From: Pseudarthrobacter sp. fls2-241-R2A-127
Lineage (GTDB): Bacteria; Actinomycetota; Actinomycetes; Actinomycetales; Micrococcaceae
Direction of reading: 5' to 3'
Length of the DNA: 48,074 bases
Assembly (NCBI RefSeq): GCF_030209355.1
Contig: NZ_JARVSF010000028.1
Span: forward strand, 1 to 48,074
The notes beneath the pieces were generated by a model. The model was not told the DNA's origin and searched no databases. It saw only the letters and a list, made by a program, of their open reading frames with translations. Every line of letters begins with the position of its first letter. Position 1 is the stretch's first letter. Both the position numbers and the translations under genes were made by a program. Shown one piece after another: positions 8,629-17,889 of this stretch.

Positions 8629-10035
8629 TCAGCCGCGCTCGATGTTGCTGAGGTCGCGCAGGATACCCAGCCGGCCGTCAGTGTGCTGGACCAGGAACTC
8701 ATGTCCCCGGTCTTCCAAAGCCAGGACCCAGCCACCGGGTTCGATGACGAAGGCGGGCGCCCCGGTGCGGGGATCAAAGGCGGTGCGGTGCTGCGCCACG
8801 GCGAACCAGAAGGCCTCGTGGGCGGACTGTGCATCCGATTCGTCGTGGCGGGCGGCCGGGTCCACGGTTGCGCCGATGGGCTCTTCCGTTCGGATCTGCT
8901 GGTGCACCGCGGTGGCGGCGGGCGGTTCCCAGGCCGGCTGCGGGGCACCGGCGGCCGGGACGTCGCCATGCCGGGCTTCCTCCGCCGCGGGCATCGCAGC
9001 GGGGCGCACGACGTCGGCTGCCTGGGTTTCCTCCGCCGCGGGCGTAGCGGCCGGGCGGACGACGTCGGCTGCCTGGGTGGGCGGACCGGCATCCACCTCA
9101 GGGGTCCGGTCCGAGACCTCGGGGGCCGTGGAAACCGGAGTGGAAGGTGCCGGTTCCGAAGTAGCCGGGGCGGCAGGAGCAGGCGCGGACGCTGCGGTGG
9201 CGCCAGTAGCTGCGGACGCTGCGGTGGCGGCAGGCACAGCCGCGGTGGCAGGCGCGTGCGTGGTGGCAGGTTCGTGGCGCGCAGGTTCGTGGCTGGCAGG
9301 CCCCGGCTGGACCGCTGAAGACCCGGCACCTGCGCCGCCAAAGACGCCAGCACCCTTGAGCCCGAAACCGGTCTTGGACTGTCCGGAGCCGGACTCCGGC
9401 TTGGCCGGCTTGGGGGCACGGGGCTTCCGCGCCGGCACTGCAGCTTCGCGTGCCACGACATGGGCCGGGGCATCCGCCCGGCCTTTGAAGTCACCGGAGA
9501 GATAGGGAAGGAAACGGCCAAGGACCGTGGCGGCGAAAAGGACCAGGGAGCCGATCAGGCCCACCAGCAGGCTGTGGACATAAGCGCCGGCAACCGAGAG
9601 GAAGAAGAAAGCGACGGCGAAGGAGGCCACCACCGAGGCGAACTGGTCGATGGACAGCGACCCCACCCGGATTTTGGTGTCGGGCGCCAGGCGGCGTGCG
9701 GCGAACAGCGCGCTGGCGATCAGCGGCAGGACGATGCCCAGGCCCAGGAAGAAGAGGTTGTTGAGGTTCCACAGGTTGTACCGTGCGCCGAACAGGGGCA
9801 GCAGGGACGCGACGAAGAGGATCAGGGTGCCGGCAAAAACCGCAAGGTCGCGCACAGTGAACGGACCGAGCACAGCCTGGTTGGCGTTCGGGTCAATCTT
9901 TCCCGAGGCTGCCTTTTGCCCTGGAGCGGTGCTGCCGGCAGGGGTTTGGTGGCCAGGTCCGCCGGCGGATCCGGAGCCGTCGGGTCCGGGCTGCGCTTGC
10001 GGGGCCGTTCGCTGGCCGAAGCTCTGCTGGTTCAT
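8629..10035 (-). CDS. Tetraspan membrane protein with Ala/Pro-rich tail and conserved C-terminus
   Basis: 468 residues, function unknown. A hydrophilic Gln/Pro/Gly-rich N-terminus (about 50 residues) precedes four predicted membrane segments (about residues 60-200). A long Ala/Pro/Thr/Glu low-complexity region with tandem 17-residue repeats follows, and the last 70 residues look folded (DPRTGAPAFVIEPGGWVLAL and onward). ATG at 10035 has AAGGAGAGCAG just upstream. The membrane part plus cytoplasmic disordered linker suggests a scaffold or envelope sensor, but this is inference. Only 5 bases separate its stop from nth. Confidence 0.75.
   Translation of the reverse strand: MNQQSFGQRTAPQAQPGPDGSGSAGGPGHQTPAGSTAPGQKAASGKIDPNANQAVLGPFTVRDLAVFAGTLILFVASLLPLFGARYNLWNLNNLFFLGLGIVLPLIASALFAARRLAPDTKIRVGSLSIDQFASVVASFAVAFFFLSVAGAYVHSLLVGLIGSLVLFAATVLGRFLPYLSGDFKGRADAPAHVVAREAAVPARKPRAPKPAKPESGSGQSKTGFGLKGAGVFGGAGAGSSAVQPGPASHEPARHEPATTHAPATAAVPAATAASAATGATAASAPAPAAPATSEPAPSTPVSTAPEVSDRTPEVDAGPPTQAADVVRPAATPAAEETQAADVVRPAAMPAAEEARHGDVPAAGAPQPAWEPPAATAVHQQIRTEEPIGATVDPAARHDESDAQSAHEAFWFAVAQHRTAFDPRTGAPAFVIEPGGWVLALEDRGHEFLVQHTDGRLGILRDLSNIERG
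8974..9075 (-). repeat. Tandem 51-base repeat (two 17-residue units) inside membrane protein gene
   Basis: Two adjacent in-frame units, each encoding QAADVVRPAA followed by Thr or Met, then PAAEE and Thr or Ala. Most of the DNA is identical, with shared blocks such as CGACGTCGGCTGCCTGGG. It lies in the low-complexity linker, where length variation is probably tolerated. Confidence 0.7.
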
Positions 10036-10431
10036 TCTGCTCTCCTTAGCGTGGCGGCACCGGGCCCGTACGGACCCGAAAACTGTGCCGTCTTGACATG
10101 CGGTCCGGCGCCGACAGGGCACGGTTCATGCCTGGCCGGAGCGGTCCGAAGTGAAGTCACAATTCCATCTCAGCCTAGTCAACAGCCAAGCTGATCACTA
10201 GCTGGCCCGGGGTCGCCTGGGCGGCCGGCACGCCATTCACCGCTTAACAAATGCCGCTCGCTGCCGCATCTGTGACGGAGGGCACAGCGGATCAGCGGCA
10301 AGCATTAGGCTTGGTGGCGGAACAGCTCTTTGCGGTATGTCCGTCCCGGCTGGAGCCCAGTGCCGCGCGAACGGCGGGCCCTGCGGTGATGGCGTCCCGC
10401 GCGGCGACGATCGATGAATGATGAGGTTCAT
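10036..10431. promoter_or_regulatory. 396-base divergent intergenic region between membrane protein gene and acs
   Basis: No gene recognised here. It must hold the promoters of the membrane protein gene (leftward) and acs (rightward). A CRP/GlxR-like site at 10271-10286 and a TAGGCT hexamer at 10306-10311 suggest the acs promoter. A GTGA-N2-TCAC palindrome lies at 10151-10160, of unknown meaning. Confidence 0.5.
10271..10286. promoter_or_regulatory. Candidate CRP/GlxR binding site upstream of acs
   Basis: TGTGACGGAGGGCACA matches the TGTGA-N6-TCACA consensus with one mismatch in the right half (GCACA). If TAGGCT at 10306-10311 is the -10 hexamer, the site is centred about 40 bases before the start point, the position of a class II activator. 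acs is a known target of CRP in E. coli and of GlxR in Corynebacterium; a Crp gene is present at 26912 in this window. Confidence 0.5.
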
Positions 10432-12453
<2,022 letters not shown>

Positions 12454-12483
12454 CACTGGCTTAGTATCCGGCCTGCAACTTCG

Positions 12484-12529
12484 GAACGGCCCCGTTTTCC
12501 CCGTCACCACGGGAAAAACGGGGCCGTTC
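12484..12529 (+). terminator. Rho-independent terminator of acs
   Basis: Long inverted repeat: GAACGGCCCCGTTTTCCCCGT pairs with the downstream arm ACGGGAAAAACGGGGCCGTTC with one mismatch, across a short loop. It follows the acs stop by 30 bases. The arms contain A and T runs, so it could act in both directions. Confidence 0.8.
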
Positions 12530-12603
12530 GTCGTTGTGACGATTCAAAAAAATCTCTCACGAAAATGTTACTTAGCGTTCTTCCCTGTTCGCTTTTGCGA
12601 GGT

Positions 12604-12609
12604 TATAGT
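12604..12609 (+). promoter_or_regulatory. Candidate -10 hexamer of first sugar operon
   Basis: TATAGT closely matches TATAAT and sits in an AT-rich stretch (12541-12610) unusual for this genome. No good -35 hexamer is found at 16-18 bases upstream. The predicted start point, near 12616, abuts the palindrome at 12617. Confidence 0.45.
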
Positions 12610-12616
12610 CAACGTA

Positions 12617-12632
12617 TGTGAGGTGCCTCACA
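12617..12632. promoter_or_regulatory. Perfect CRP/GlxR-type palindrome before first sugar operon
   Basis: TGTGAGGTGCCTCACA has 7-base perfect arms and fits TGTGA-N6-TCACA exactly. It lies 28 bases before the ATG of the binding protein gene and just downstream of the TATAGT hexamer, a position that would favour repression. The operon's own DeoR regulator is an alternative ligand. Confidence 0.6.
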
Positions 12633-12659
12633 CGCGGCGATTTTTTCAAGGGAGAGAAC

Positions 12660-13970
12660 ATGGCTTCACAGTTTGATGCGTCGGCCTCTGCGTTTCCGAG
12701 CAGGCGGACCATCCTAAAGACGGTCGGCGTTGGAGCAATCGGCCTGGCGGGCATCCCGTTCCTGGCCGCCTGCACCGGCGGCAGTGCGCCGTCGGCAACG
12801 GGGTCCGAATCCTCCGGCCTGACCTTCGGTTCCGGTGCTTCGGACGATGTCCCCAAGCGCGCCTACCAGGCCGTGACGGACGCCTTCACCGCCAAGACCG
12901 GCAAGACCGTCACCACCAACGTGGTGCCCCACAACGATTTCCAGAACAAGATCAACTCCTACCTGCAGGGCTCCCCCGATGACGCGTTCACCTGGTTTGC
13001 CGGGTACCGGATGCAGTACTACGCGGGCAAGGGTCTACTGGCCCCCATTGACGATGTCTGGCAGACGGTGGGCGCCAACTACACCGATGCGCTGAAGAAA
13101 GCCTCCACCGGCCCTGACGGCAAGATGTACTTCGTCCCCAACTACAACTACCCCTGGGGATTCTTCTACCGGAAGAGCCTGTGGGCCGAAAAGGGCTACC
13201 AGGTCCCGGCGACCTTCGACGACCTCAAGTCCCTGGCCACGAAGATGAAGGCCGACGGCCTGATCCCCATTGGCTTTGCCGACAAGGACGGCTGGCCGGC
13301 TATGGGCACGTTCGACTACATCAACATGCGGCTCAACGGCTACCAGTTCCACGTGGACCTCTGCGCCCACAAGGAGTCCTGGGACCAGCAGAAAGTCAGC
13401 GCAGTGTTTGACACCTGGAAGGCGCTGCTGCCGTTCCAGGATCCTGGAGCACTGGGCCAGACCTGGCAGGACGCCGCCAAGGCCCTGGAGGCCAAGAAGA
13501 CGGGAATGTACCTGCTGGGGTCCTTTGTGACCCAGCAGTTCACCGATCCCACGGTCCTCTCCGACATCGACTTCTTCGCCTTCCCCGAGATCGCCATGGA
13601 AGGACGGGACTCCGTCGAAGCCCCCATCGACGGCCTGCTGCTGTCCAAGAAGGGCGGCGACAACAAGGCAGCCCGTGACTTCCTGGCATTCCTCGGCACT
13701 CCGGAGGCCCAGAATGCCTACGCCAAGGTGGACTCATCGAACATCGCCACCGCCAAGGGCGCGGACACCTCATCGTTCACGCCGCTGAACAAGAAGTGTG
13801 CCGACACCATTTCGGCGGCGAAGAACATCAGCCAGTTCTTCGACCGCGATGCGCTGCCGGCCATGGCCAACAACGTGATGATTCCGGCCCTGCAGACCTT
13901 CATCAAGGACGGCACCATCGACGTCAAGAACCTTGAGGCCCAGGCCAAGACACTGTACGCAGCGCAGTAG
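12660..13970 (+). CDS. Sugar ABC transporter substrate-binding lipoprotein (system 1)
   Basis: 436 residues, extracellular binding protein of a CUT1-type carbohydrate importer. The N-terminus has a twin-arginine-like SRRTILK at 14-20, a hydrophobic stretch and the lipobox LAAC with Cys38, so it is likely exported (possibly by Tat) and lipid-anchored. The remainder has the bacterial solute-binding type 1 pattern with many Trp/Tyr residues in sugar-contact regions. ATG at 12660 follows AGGGAGAG by a few bases. Substrate cannot be read from sequence. A large hairpin after it probably sets its excess over the permeases. Confidence 0.9.
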   Translation: MASQFDASASAFPSRRTILKTVGVGAIGLAGIPFLAACTGGSAPSATGSESSGLTFGSGASDDVPKRAYQAVTDAFTAKTGKTVTTNVVPHNDFQNKINSYLQGSPDDAFTWFAGYRMQYYAGKGLLAPIDDVWQTVGANYTDALKKASTGPDGKMYFVPNYNYPWGFFYRKSLWAEKGYQVPATFDDLKSLATKMKADGLIPIGFADKDGWPAMGTFDYINMRLNGYQFHVDLCAHKESWDQQKVSAVFDTWKALLPFQDPGALGQTWQDAAKALEAKKTGMYLLGSFVTQQFTDPTVLSDIDFFAFPEIAMEGRDSVEAPIDGLLLSKKGGDNKAARDFLAFLGTPEAQNAYAKVDSSNIATAKGADTSSFTPLNKKCADTISAAKNISQFFDRDALPAMANNVMIPALQTFIKDGTIDVKNLEAQAKTLYAAQ

Positions 13971-13980
13971 TTCAGCGCAC

Positions 13981-14022
13981 GGAACGACGACGGCGGCACG
14001 CGGCGTGCGCCGTCGTCGTTCC
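13981..14022 (+). other. Intercistronic hairpin between binding protein and permease genes
   Basis: A 20-base left arm beginning GGAACGACGACGGCGGCACG pairs with a 19-base right arm (14004-14022) with one bulged G and a 3-base loop. No T-run follows, so it is probably a partial terminator or an mRNA-stabilising element, raising binding protein relative to permeases, as known for malE-malF type operons. Confidence 0.65.
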
Positions 14023-14059
14023 CCCTCCTGCATCCGGACCAAGCAAGGGGAAGAATCCC

Positions 14060-15034
14060 ATGAGCAGCACCGCACAAGAATTGATCCCGCCGGAATCCAG
14101 GGACCCGGCCAACGCGCCCTCGAAGAGGCGGCCCGGGCGCGGCCGGGTACGCCGCCTGTCCAGCAGCGACAAAGTAGTTCTCGCCCTGATGGTCGGCATT
14201 CCCACCCTGGTCGAGCTGGCCCTGGTGTGGTTGCCCACGCTGATGTCGATTGGACTCAGCTTCACCCGGTGGAACGGCCTGGACCTGGCGGACATCCGCT
14301 CGGCCGGGACCGACAACTACCAGTTCATCTCCCAGGACTACCCACCGTTCTGGCCGGCACTCCAGCACAACATGCTCTGGCTGTTGTTCCTTGCCCTCAT
14401 CGCCACACCGCTTGGCCTGCTGCTCGCCGTCCTCCTTGACCAGAACATCCGCGGCAGCAAGATCTACCAAAGCATCTTCTTCGCCCCCGTCATGCTCTCC
14501 CTGGCACTGATCGGCATCATCTGGCAGCTCTTCTACCAGCGTGACAACGGCCTCCTGAACTTCCTCCTGGGCACCGCCGGCACGCCGCAAGCCGTGGACT
14601 GGTTCGGCGATTCCTCCGTCAACATCTGGGCGGCGCTGATCGCTGCGACCTGGCGGCACGCCGGCTATGTCATGCTGCTGTACTTGGCCGGGCTGAAGGG
14701 CGTCGACCCAAGCCTGAAAGAGGCCGCCGCGATCGACGGGGCCAGCGCCGTGCAAACGTTCTTCCGGGTTGTCTTTCCTGCCATGCGCCCCATCAACATC
14801 GTCATCGTGGTGATCACCATCATCGAGTCCCTCCGCGCGTTCGACGTGGTGTACGTGATCAACCGCGGCACCAACGGCCTTGAAATGCTCAGCGCCCTGG
14901 TGATCCAGAACCTCGTGGGCGAGGGCCAGGTGATCGGCGTCGGGTCTGCCCTGGCAGTAGTCCTGCTGGTCATCTCGCTGGTACCGATCGTCTTCTACCT
15001 CAGCCGCACCTTTGGCAAGGAGAGCAAAGCATGA
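14060..15034 (+). CDS. Sugar ABC transporter permease, MalF-like (system 1)
   Basis: 324 residues, with a charged cytoplasmic N-terminus (about 40 residues) and six predicted membrane helices. The ATPase-contact EAA loop reads EAAAIDGASAVQTFFRVVFP, the hallmark of binding-protein-dependent permeases. ATG at 14060 is preceded by AGGGGAAG. Its stop overlaps the next permease start in ATGA. Pairs with the following gene as a heterodimeric channel; no ATPase gene is in the operon. Confidence 0.92.
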   Translation: MSSTAQELIPPESRDPANAPSKRRPGRGRVRRLSSSDKVVLALMVGIPTLVELALVWLPTLMSIGLSFTRWNGLDLADIRSAGTDNYQFISQDYPPFWPALQHNMLWLLFLALIATPLGLLLAVLLDQNIRGSKIYQSIFFAPVMLSLALIGIIWQLFYQRDNGLLNFLLGTAGTPQAVDWFGDSSVNIWAALIAATWRHAGYVMLLYLAGLKGVDPSLKEAAAIDGASAVQTFFRVVFPAMRPINIVIVVITIIESLRAFDVVYVINRGTNGLEMLSALVIQNLVGEGQVIGVGSALAVVLLVISLVPIVFYLSRTFGKESKA

Positions 15035-15948
15035 GCATCACCGCCGCCCGCACCGCAGGGAACAACAACGCCAATGTCCGGCCCCGCTCCGGCAGCCGGC
15101 CCAAGCGCCATTACGGGACGCACATCTTCCTGGTGGTCATGGCCGTTATGTGGCTGATTCCGCTGGGCTGGGCCCTGTACACCGCGCTCCGCCCCGTAGC
15201 CTCCACCAACGAGCACGGCTACTTCAGCGTGGCGGGGGCGTTCAACTTCGACAACTTCGTCCAGGCCTGGACCCAGGGCGGGTTCGCCACGTATTTCTGG
15301 AACTCGGTGATCATCACGGTCCCGGCCGTCCTGGTGACCTTGTTCCTGGCGTCGCTCATGGCCTTCGCGGTCAGCCGGGTCAATTGGAAGTTCAACATCA
15401 CGCTGCTGATCATGTTCACCGCCGGCAACCTTTTGCCCCCTCAGGTGCTGGCTGCACCCCTGTTCGAGATGGCAAAGCACCTGGAAGTGCCGTATTCGTT
15501 CAGTGACTCCGGCAACCTGCTGAACACGTACATCGTGGTGATCGCCATCCACGTCGCGTTCCAAATGGGGTTCTGCACGTTCGTCCTGTCCAACTACATG
15601 AAGGCGCTCTCCGCGGACCTGACGGAAGCCGCACTGGTGGACGGGGCGGGCATCTGGCGGCAGTACCGCGAGATCATCATGCCGCTGTGCCGGCCCGCGT
15701 TCGCGGCGCTGGGCACGCTTGAGGTCATCTTCATCTACAACGACTACTTCTGGCCGCTCCTGTTCATCCAGAGCGGCAACCGCCTCCCCATCACCACCGC
15801 CATCAACAACCTGCAGGGGCAGTTCCTGAGCAACTACAACCTCCTGGCCGCCGGCGCGGTCATCACCGTCATTCCCACCCTGGTCATCTACCTGCTGCTG
15901 CAGCGCCAGTTCGTCGCGGGCCTGACTCTTGGTTCCAGCAAGGGGTAG
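15031..15948 (+). CDS. Sugar ABC transporter permease, MalG-like (system 1)
   Basis: 305 residues, six predicted membrane helices, with EAA loop EAALVDGAGIWRQYREIIMP. Starts in a 4-base overlap with the upstream permease gene (15031-15034), so translation is coupled. Likely partner of the MalF-like subunit; both must recruit an ATPase encoded elsewhere (in actinobacteria often a shared MsiK-type protein). Confidence 0.92.
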   Translation: MSITAARTAGNNNANVRPRSGSRPKRHYGTHIFLVVMAVMWLIPLGWALYTALRPVASTNEHGYFSVAGAFNFDNFVQAWTQGGFATYFWNSVIITVPAVLVTLFLASLMAFAVSRVNWKFNITLLIMFTAGNLLPPQVLAAPLFEMAKHLEVPYSFSDSGNLLNTYIVVIAIHVAFQMGFCTFVLSNYMKALSADLTEAALVDGAGIWRQYREIIMPLCRPAFAALGTLEVIFIYNDYFWPLLFIQSGNRLPITTAINNLQGQFLSNYNLLAAGAVITVIPTLVIYLLLQRQFVAGLTLGSSKG

Positions 15949-16003
15949 GCAAAGATGGAACGTGAACGGGATACCCCTCCCATAGCCGCCCGAAAGGAAC
16001 CCC

Positions 16004-16795
16004 ATGCTCCCCGCAGCACGTCACCAGGCCATCGTGGACGCCGTCCAGCGGGAGCGGGTGGTCCGTGTCTCGGATCTCGCCCACCAGCTTGGCGTGTCCC
16101 TCATGACGGTGCGGCGGGACATCGAGCTGCTGGAAGAAGGCGGCAGGGTGGAGCGGATCCATGGGGGTGCCAAGCTCCCTGGGGGCGCCACCACGCATGA
16201 GCCCGGCTTTGAGCTGAAGTCCACCCAACTGCCCGCCGAAAAGCGGGCCATCGCTGCCGAAGCGGCAAAGATGGTGCACGAGGGCATGGCGGTGGGCCTC
16301 AGCGCCGGCACCACCACCTGGGCCCTCGCCCAGGAGCTGGCCAAGGGTCCGCGGATCACGGTGGTCACCAACTCGGTGCGCATCGCGGACCTGTTCCATC
16401 ACGGAACCTCCTCGGCAGCCGCCCGTTACGGTTCCAGCGTGATCCTGATCGGAGGCGAACGCACGCCGTCGGATGCCTTGGTGGGGCCGATCGCCACCGC
16501 GGCCCTGAAGCAGCTGCACCTGGACCTGCTCTTCCTGGGGGTGCACGGAATGGACCCCGAGGCCGGGTTCACCACCCCCAACCTGCTGGAGGCCGAAACC
16601 GACCGGGCCTTCGTGACGGCCTCGCGCAAGCTGGTGGTGCTGGCAGACCACACCAAGTGGGGCACGCAAGGGATGAGCACCATCGCGGCCCTGGAGGAAG
16701 CGGACGAGGTCATCAGCGACGCCGGCCTCAGCGCGGATGCCCGCCGGATCCTGCAGGAGAGCGTCAGCCGGCTGCGGATCGCCGCACCGGCCTAA
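16004..16795 (+). CDS. DeoR/GlpR-family transcriptional regulator
   Basis: 263 residues. The N-terminal winged helix (about residues 5-58) has the DeoR pattern RHQAIVDAV, VSDLAHQLGVSLMTVRRDI and GGRVERIHGGA. The C-terminal DeoR sensor domain has the sugar-phosphate loop SAGTTTWALA and a later conserved FLGVHGMD. Such regulators usually repress sugar catabolic operons until a phosphorylated sugar is bound. Last gene of the first transporter operon, preceded by GAAAGGAACCCC. Probable target: the operon promoter at 12600-12632. Confidence 0.9.
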   Translation: MLPAARHQAIVDAVQRERVVRVSDLAHQLGVSLMTVRRDIELLEEGGRVERIHGGAKLPGGATTHEPGFELKSTQLPAEKRAIAAEAAKMVHEGMAVGLSAGTTTWALAQELAKGPRITVVTNSVRIADLFHHGTSSAAARYGSSVILIGGERTPSDALVGPIATAALKQLHLDLLFLGVHGMDPEAGFTTPNLLEAETDRAFVTASRKLVVLADHTKWGTQGMSTIAALEEADEVISDAGLSADARRILQESVSRLRIAAPA

Positions 16796-16855
16796 GGGAT
16801 CGCTGCCCCGGCGTCAGGGATCGGCCGGGCGGAGAACGTCGTGGCGCAGCCTCCC

Positions 16856-17884
16856 CTAGGGGCAGCCGCAGGACTGGCGGACGTGCAATGTGGTGGGGAA
16901 AATGCGGTGCCTCGGCTCCCCGCCGCGGCCGGCTCCCACCAGCGCTCCGACGGCGGCTTCCGCCATGGACACCACGGGCTGTTCCACGGTGGTAAGCGGC
17001 GGCCACGAATATTCGGATTCGACGGATCCGTCGAAGGATGCCACCGCAATCTGGCCTGGTACAGCCACGCCCGCTTCATGGAATGCCCGCAGGAGCCCGA
17101 TCCCCTGCATGTCCGAGCTCGCGAAGATCGCCGTGGGCCGGTTGACCGAAGCCAGCAGCCGTTGTCCGGCGAGATAGCCTCCGGGCCTGGTGAACTCGCT
17201 GTAGATGATGGGCCCCTCCGGCAGGCCGGCGTCCCGCAAAGCCTCGCGCCAGCCCACCTCGCGGCCGTCTGTGCTGCCGGAGACGTTGGTGCCCATGGCG
17301 AGGCCGATATTGGTGTGGCCGTGGCCGATCAGGTGCTCCACCGCCATTTTGGCGCCCGCAGCGAGGTCCACGCCAATGCTGTTGAATCCCGGGGCATCGC
17401 GTTCCTGGTTGAGCAGCACGGAGGGTATGTCTGCCATCTCGAGGGCCTCGAGGTCCGGTTCGAACAGCACGCTCGCCAACAGCACCCCGTCCACCTGCCG
17501 CGCGGCCAGGTTACGGATGTTGCGTCGTTCGGTGGCCAGGTTCCCGTCGGAGTTGCTGAGGACCAGCGCGTAGCCCAGGTCCCCGGCGGCTTCTTCAACG
17601 GCGTGGGCGAAGAGCGAGAAAAACGGGTTGGTGTTGTCCGGGATGATGAGTCCCAAGGTCTCGCTTGAGCCCAGCTTGAGGGCGCGGGCGGCGGCGTTCG
17701 GCCGATATCCCAGCCGGCGGATGGCCTCCTGCACCTTGGCTTCGGTGGCCGGGGCCACTTTCTTGGGGCCGCCATTGACTACATAACTCACGACGGCGGT
17801 GCTGACGCCCGCGAAGCGGGCAACATCCTTGCGCGTCACGGGTCCGCGCGGGGCCGGCACGGCCGAAGTGGTCATGCAGTACAT
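16856..17884 (-). CDS. LacI-family transcriptional regulator (system 2)
   Basis: 342 residues. The LacI helix-turn-helix is at the N-terminus (TRKDVARFAGVSTAVVSYVV), followed by the hinge region and a periplasmic-binding-protein-like sensor domain (TLGLIIPDNTNPFF and onward). Start could be ATG at 17884 or 17875; neither has a clear ribosome binding site, but the stop of the upstream gene is only 5 bases away, so coupling is likely. It is co-transcribed behind the Gfo/Idh/MocA gene, whose promoter carries a predicted LacI-type operator, implying autoregulation. Likely regulates the divergent transporter and alpha-galactosidase genes. Confidence 0.92.
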   Translation of the reverse strand: MYCMTTSAVPAPRGPVTRKDVARFAGVSTAVVSYVVNGGPKKVAPATEAKVQEAIRRLGYRPNAAARALKLGSSETLGLIIPDNTNPFFSLFAHAVEEAAGDLGYALVLSNSDGNLATERRNIRNLAARQVDGVLLASVLFEPDLEALEMADIPSVLLNQERDAPGFNSIGVDLAAGAKMAVEHLIGHGHTNIGLAMGTNVSGSTDGREVGWREALRDAGLPEGPIIYSEFTRPGGYLAGQRLLASVNRPTAIFASSDMQGIGLLRAFHEAGVAVPGQIAVASFDGSVESEYSWPPLTTVEQPVVSMAEAAVGALVGAGRGGEPRHRIFPTTLHVRQSCGCP

Positions 17885-17889
17885 GCTAG

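Noticed and set aside
10151..10160. GTGAAGTCAC palindrome in the acs upstream region
   Set aside because: The half-sites match CRP but the 2-base spacing does not; probably chance.
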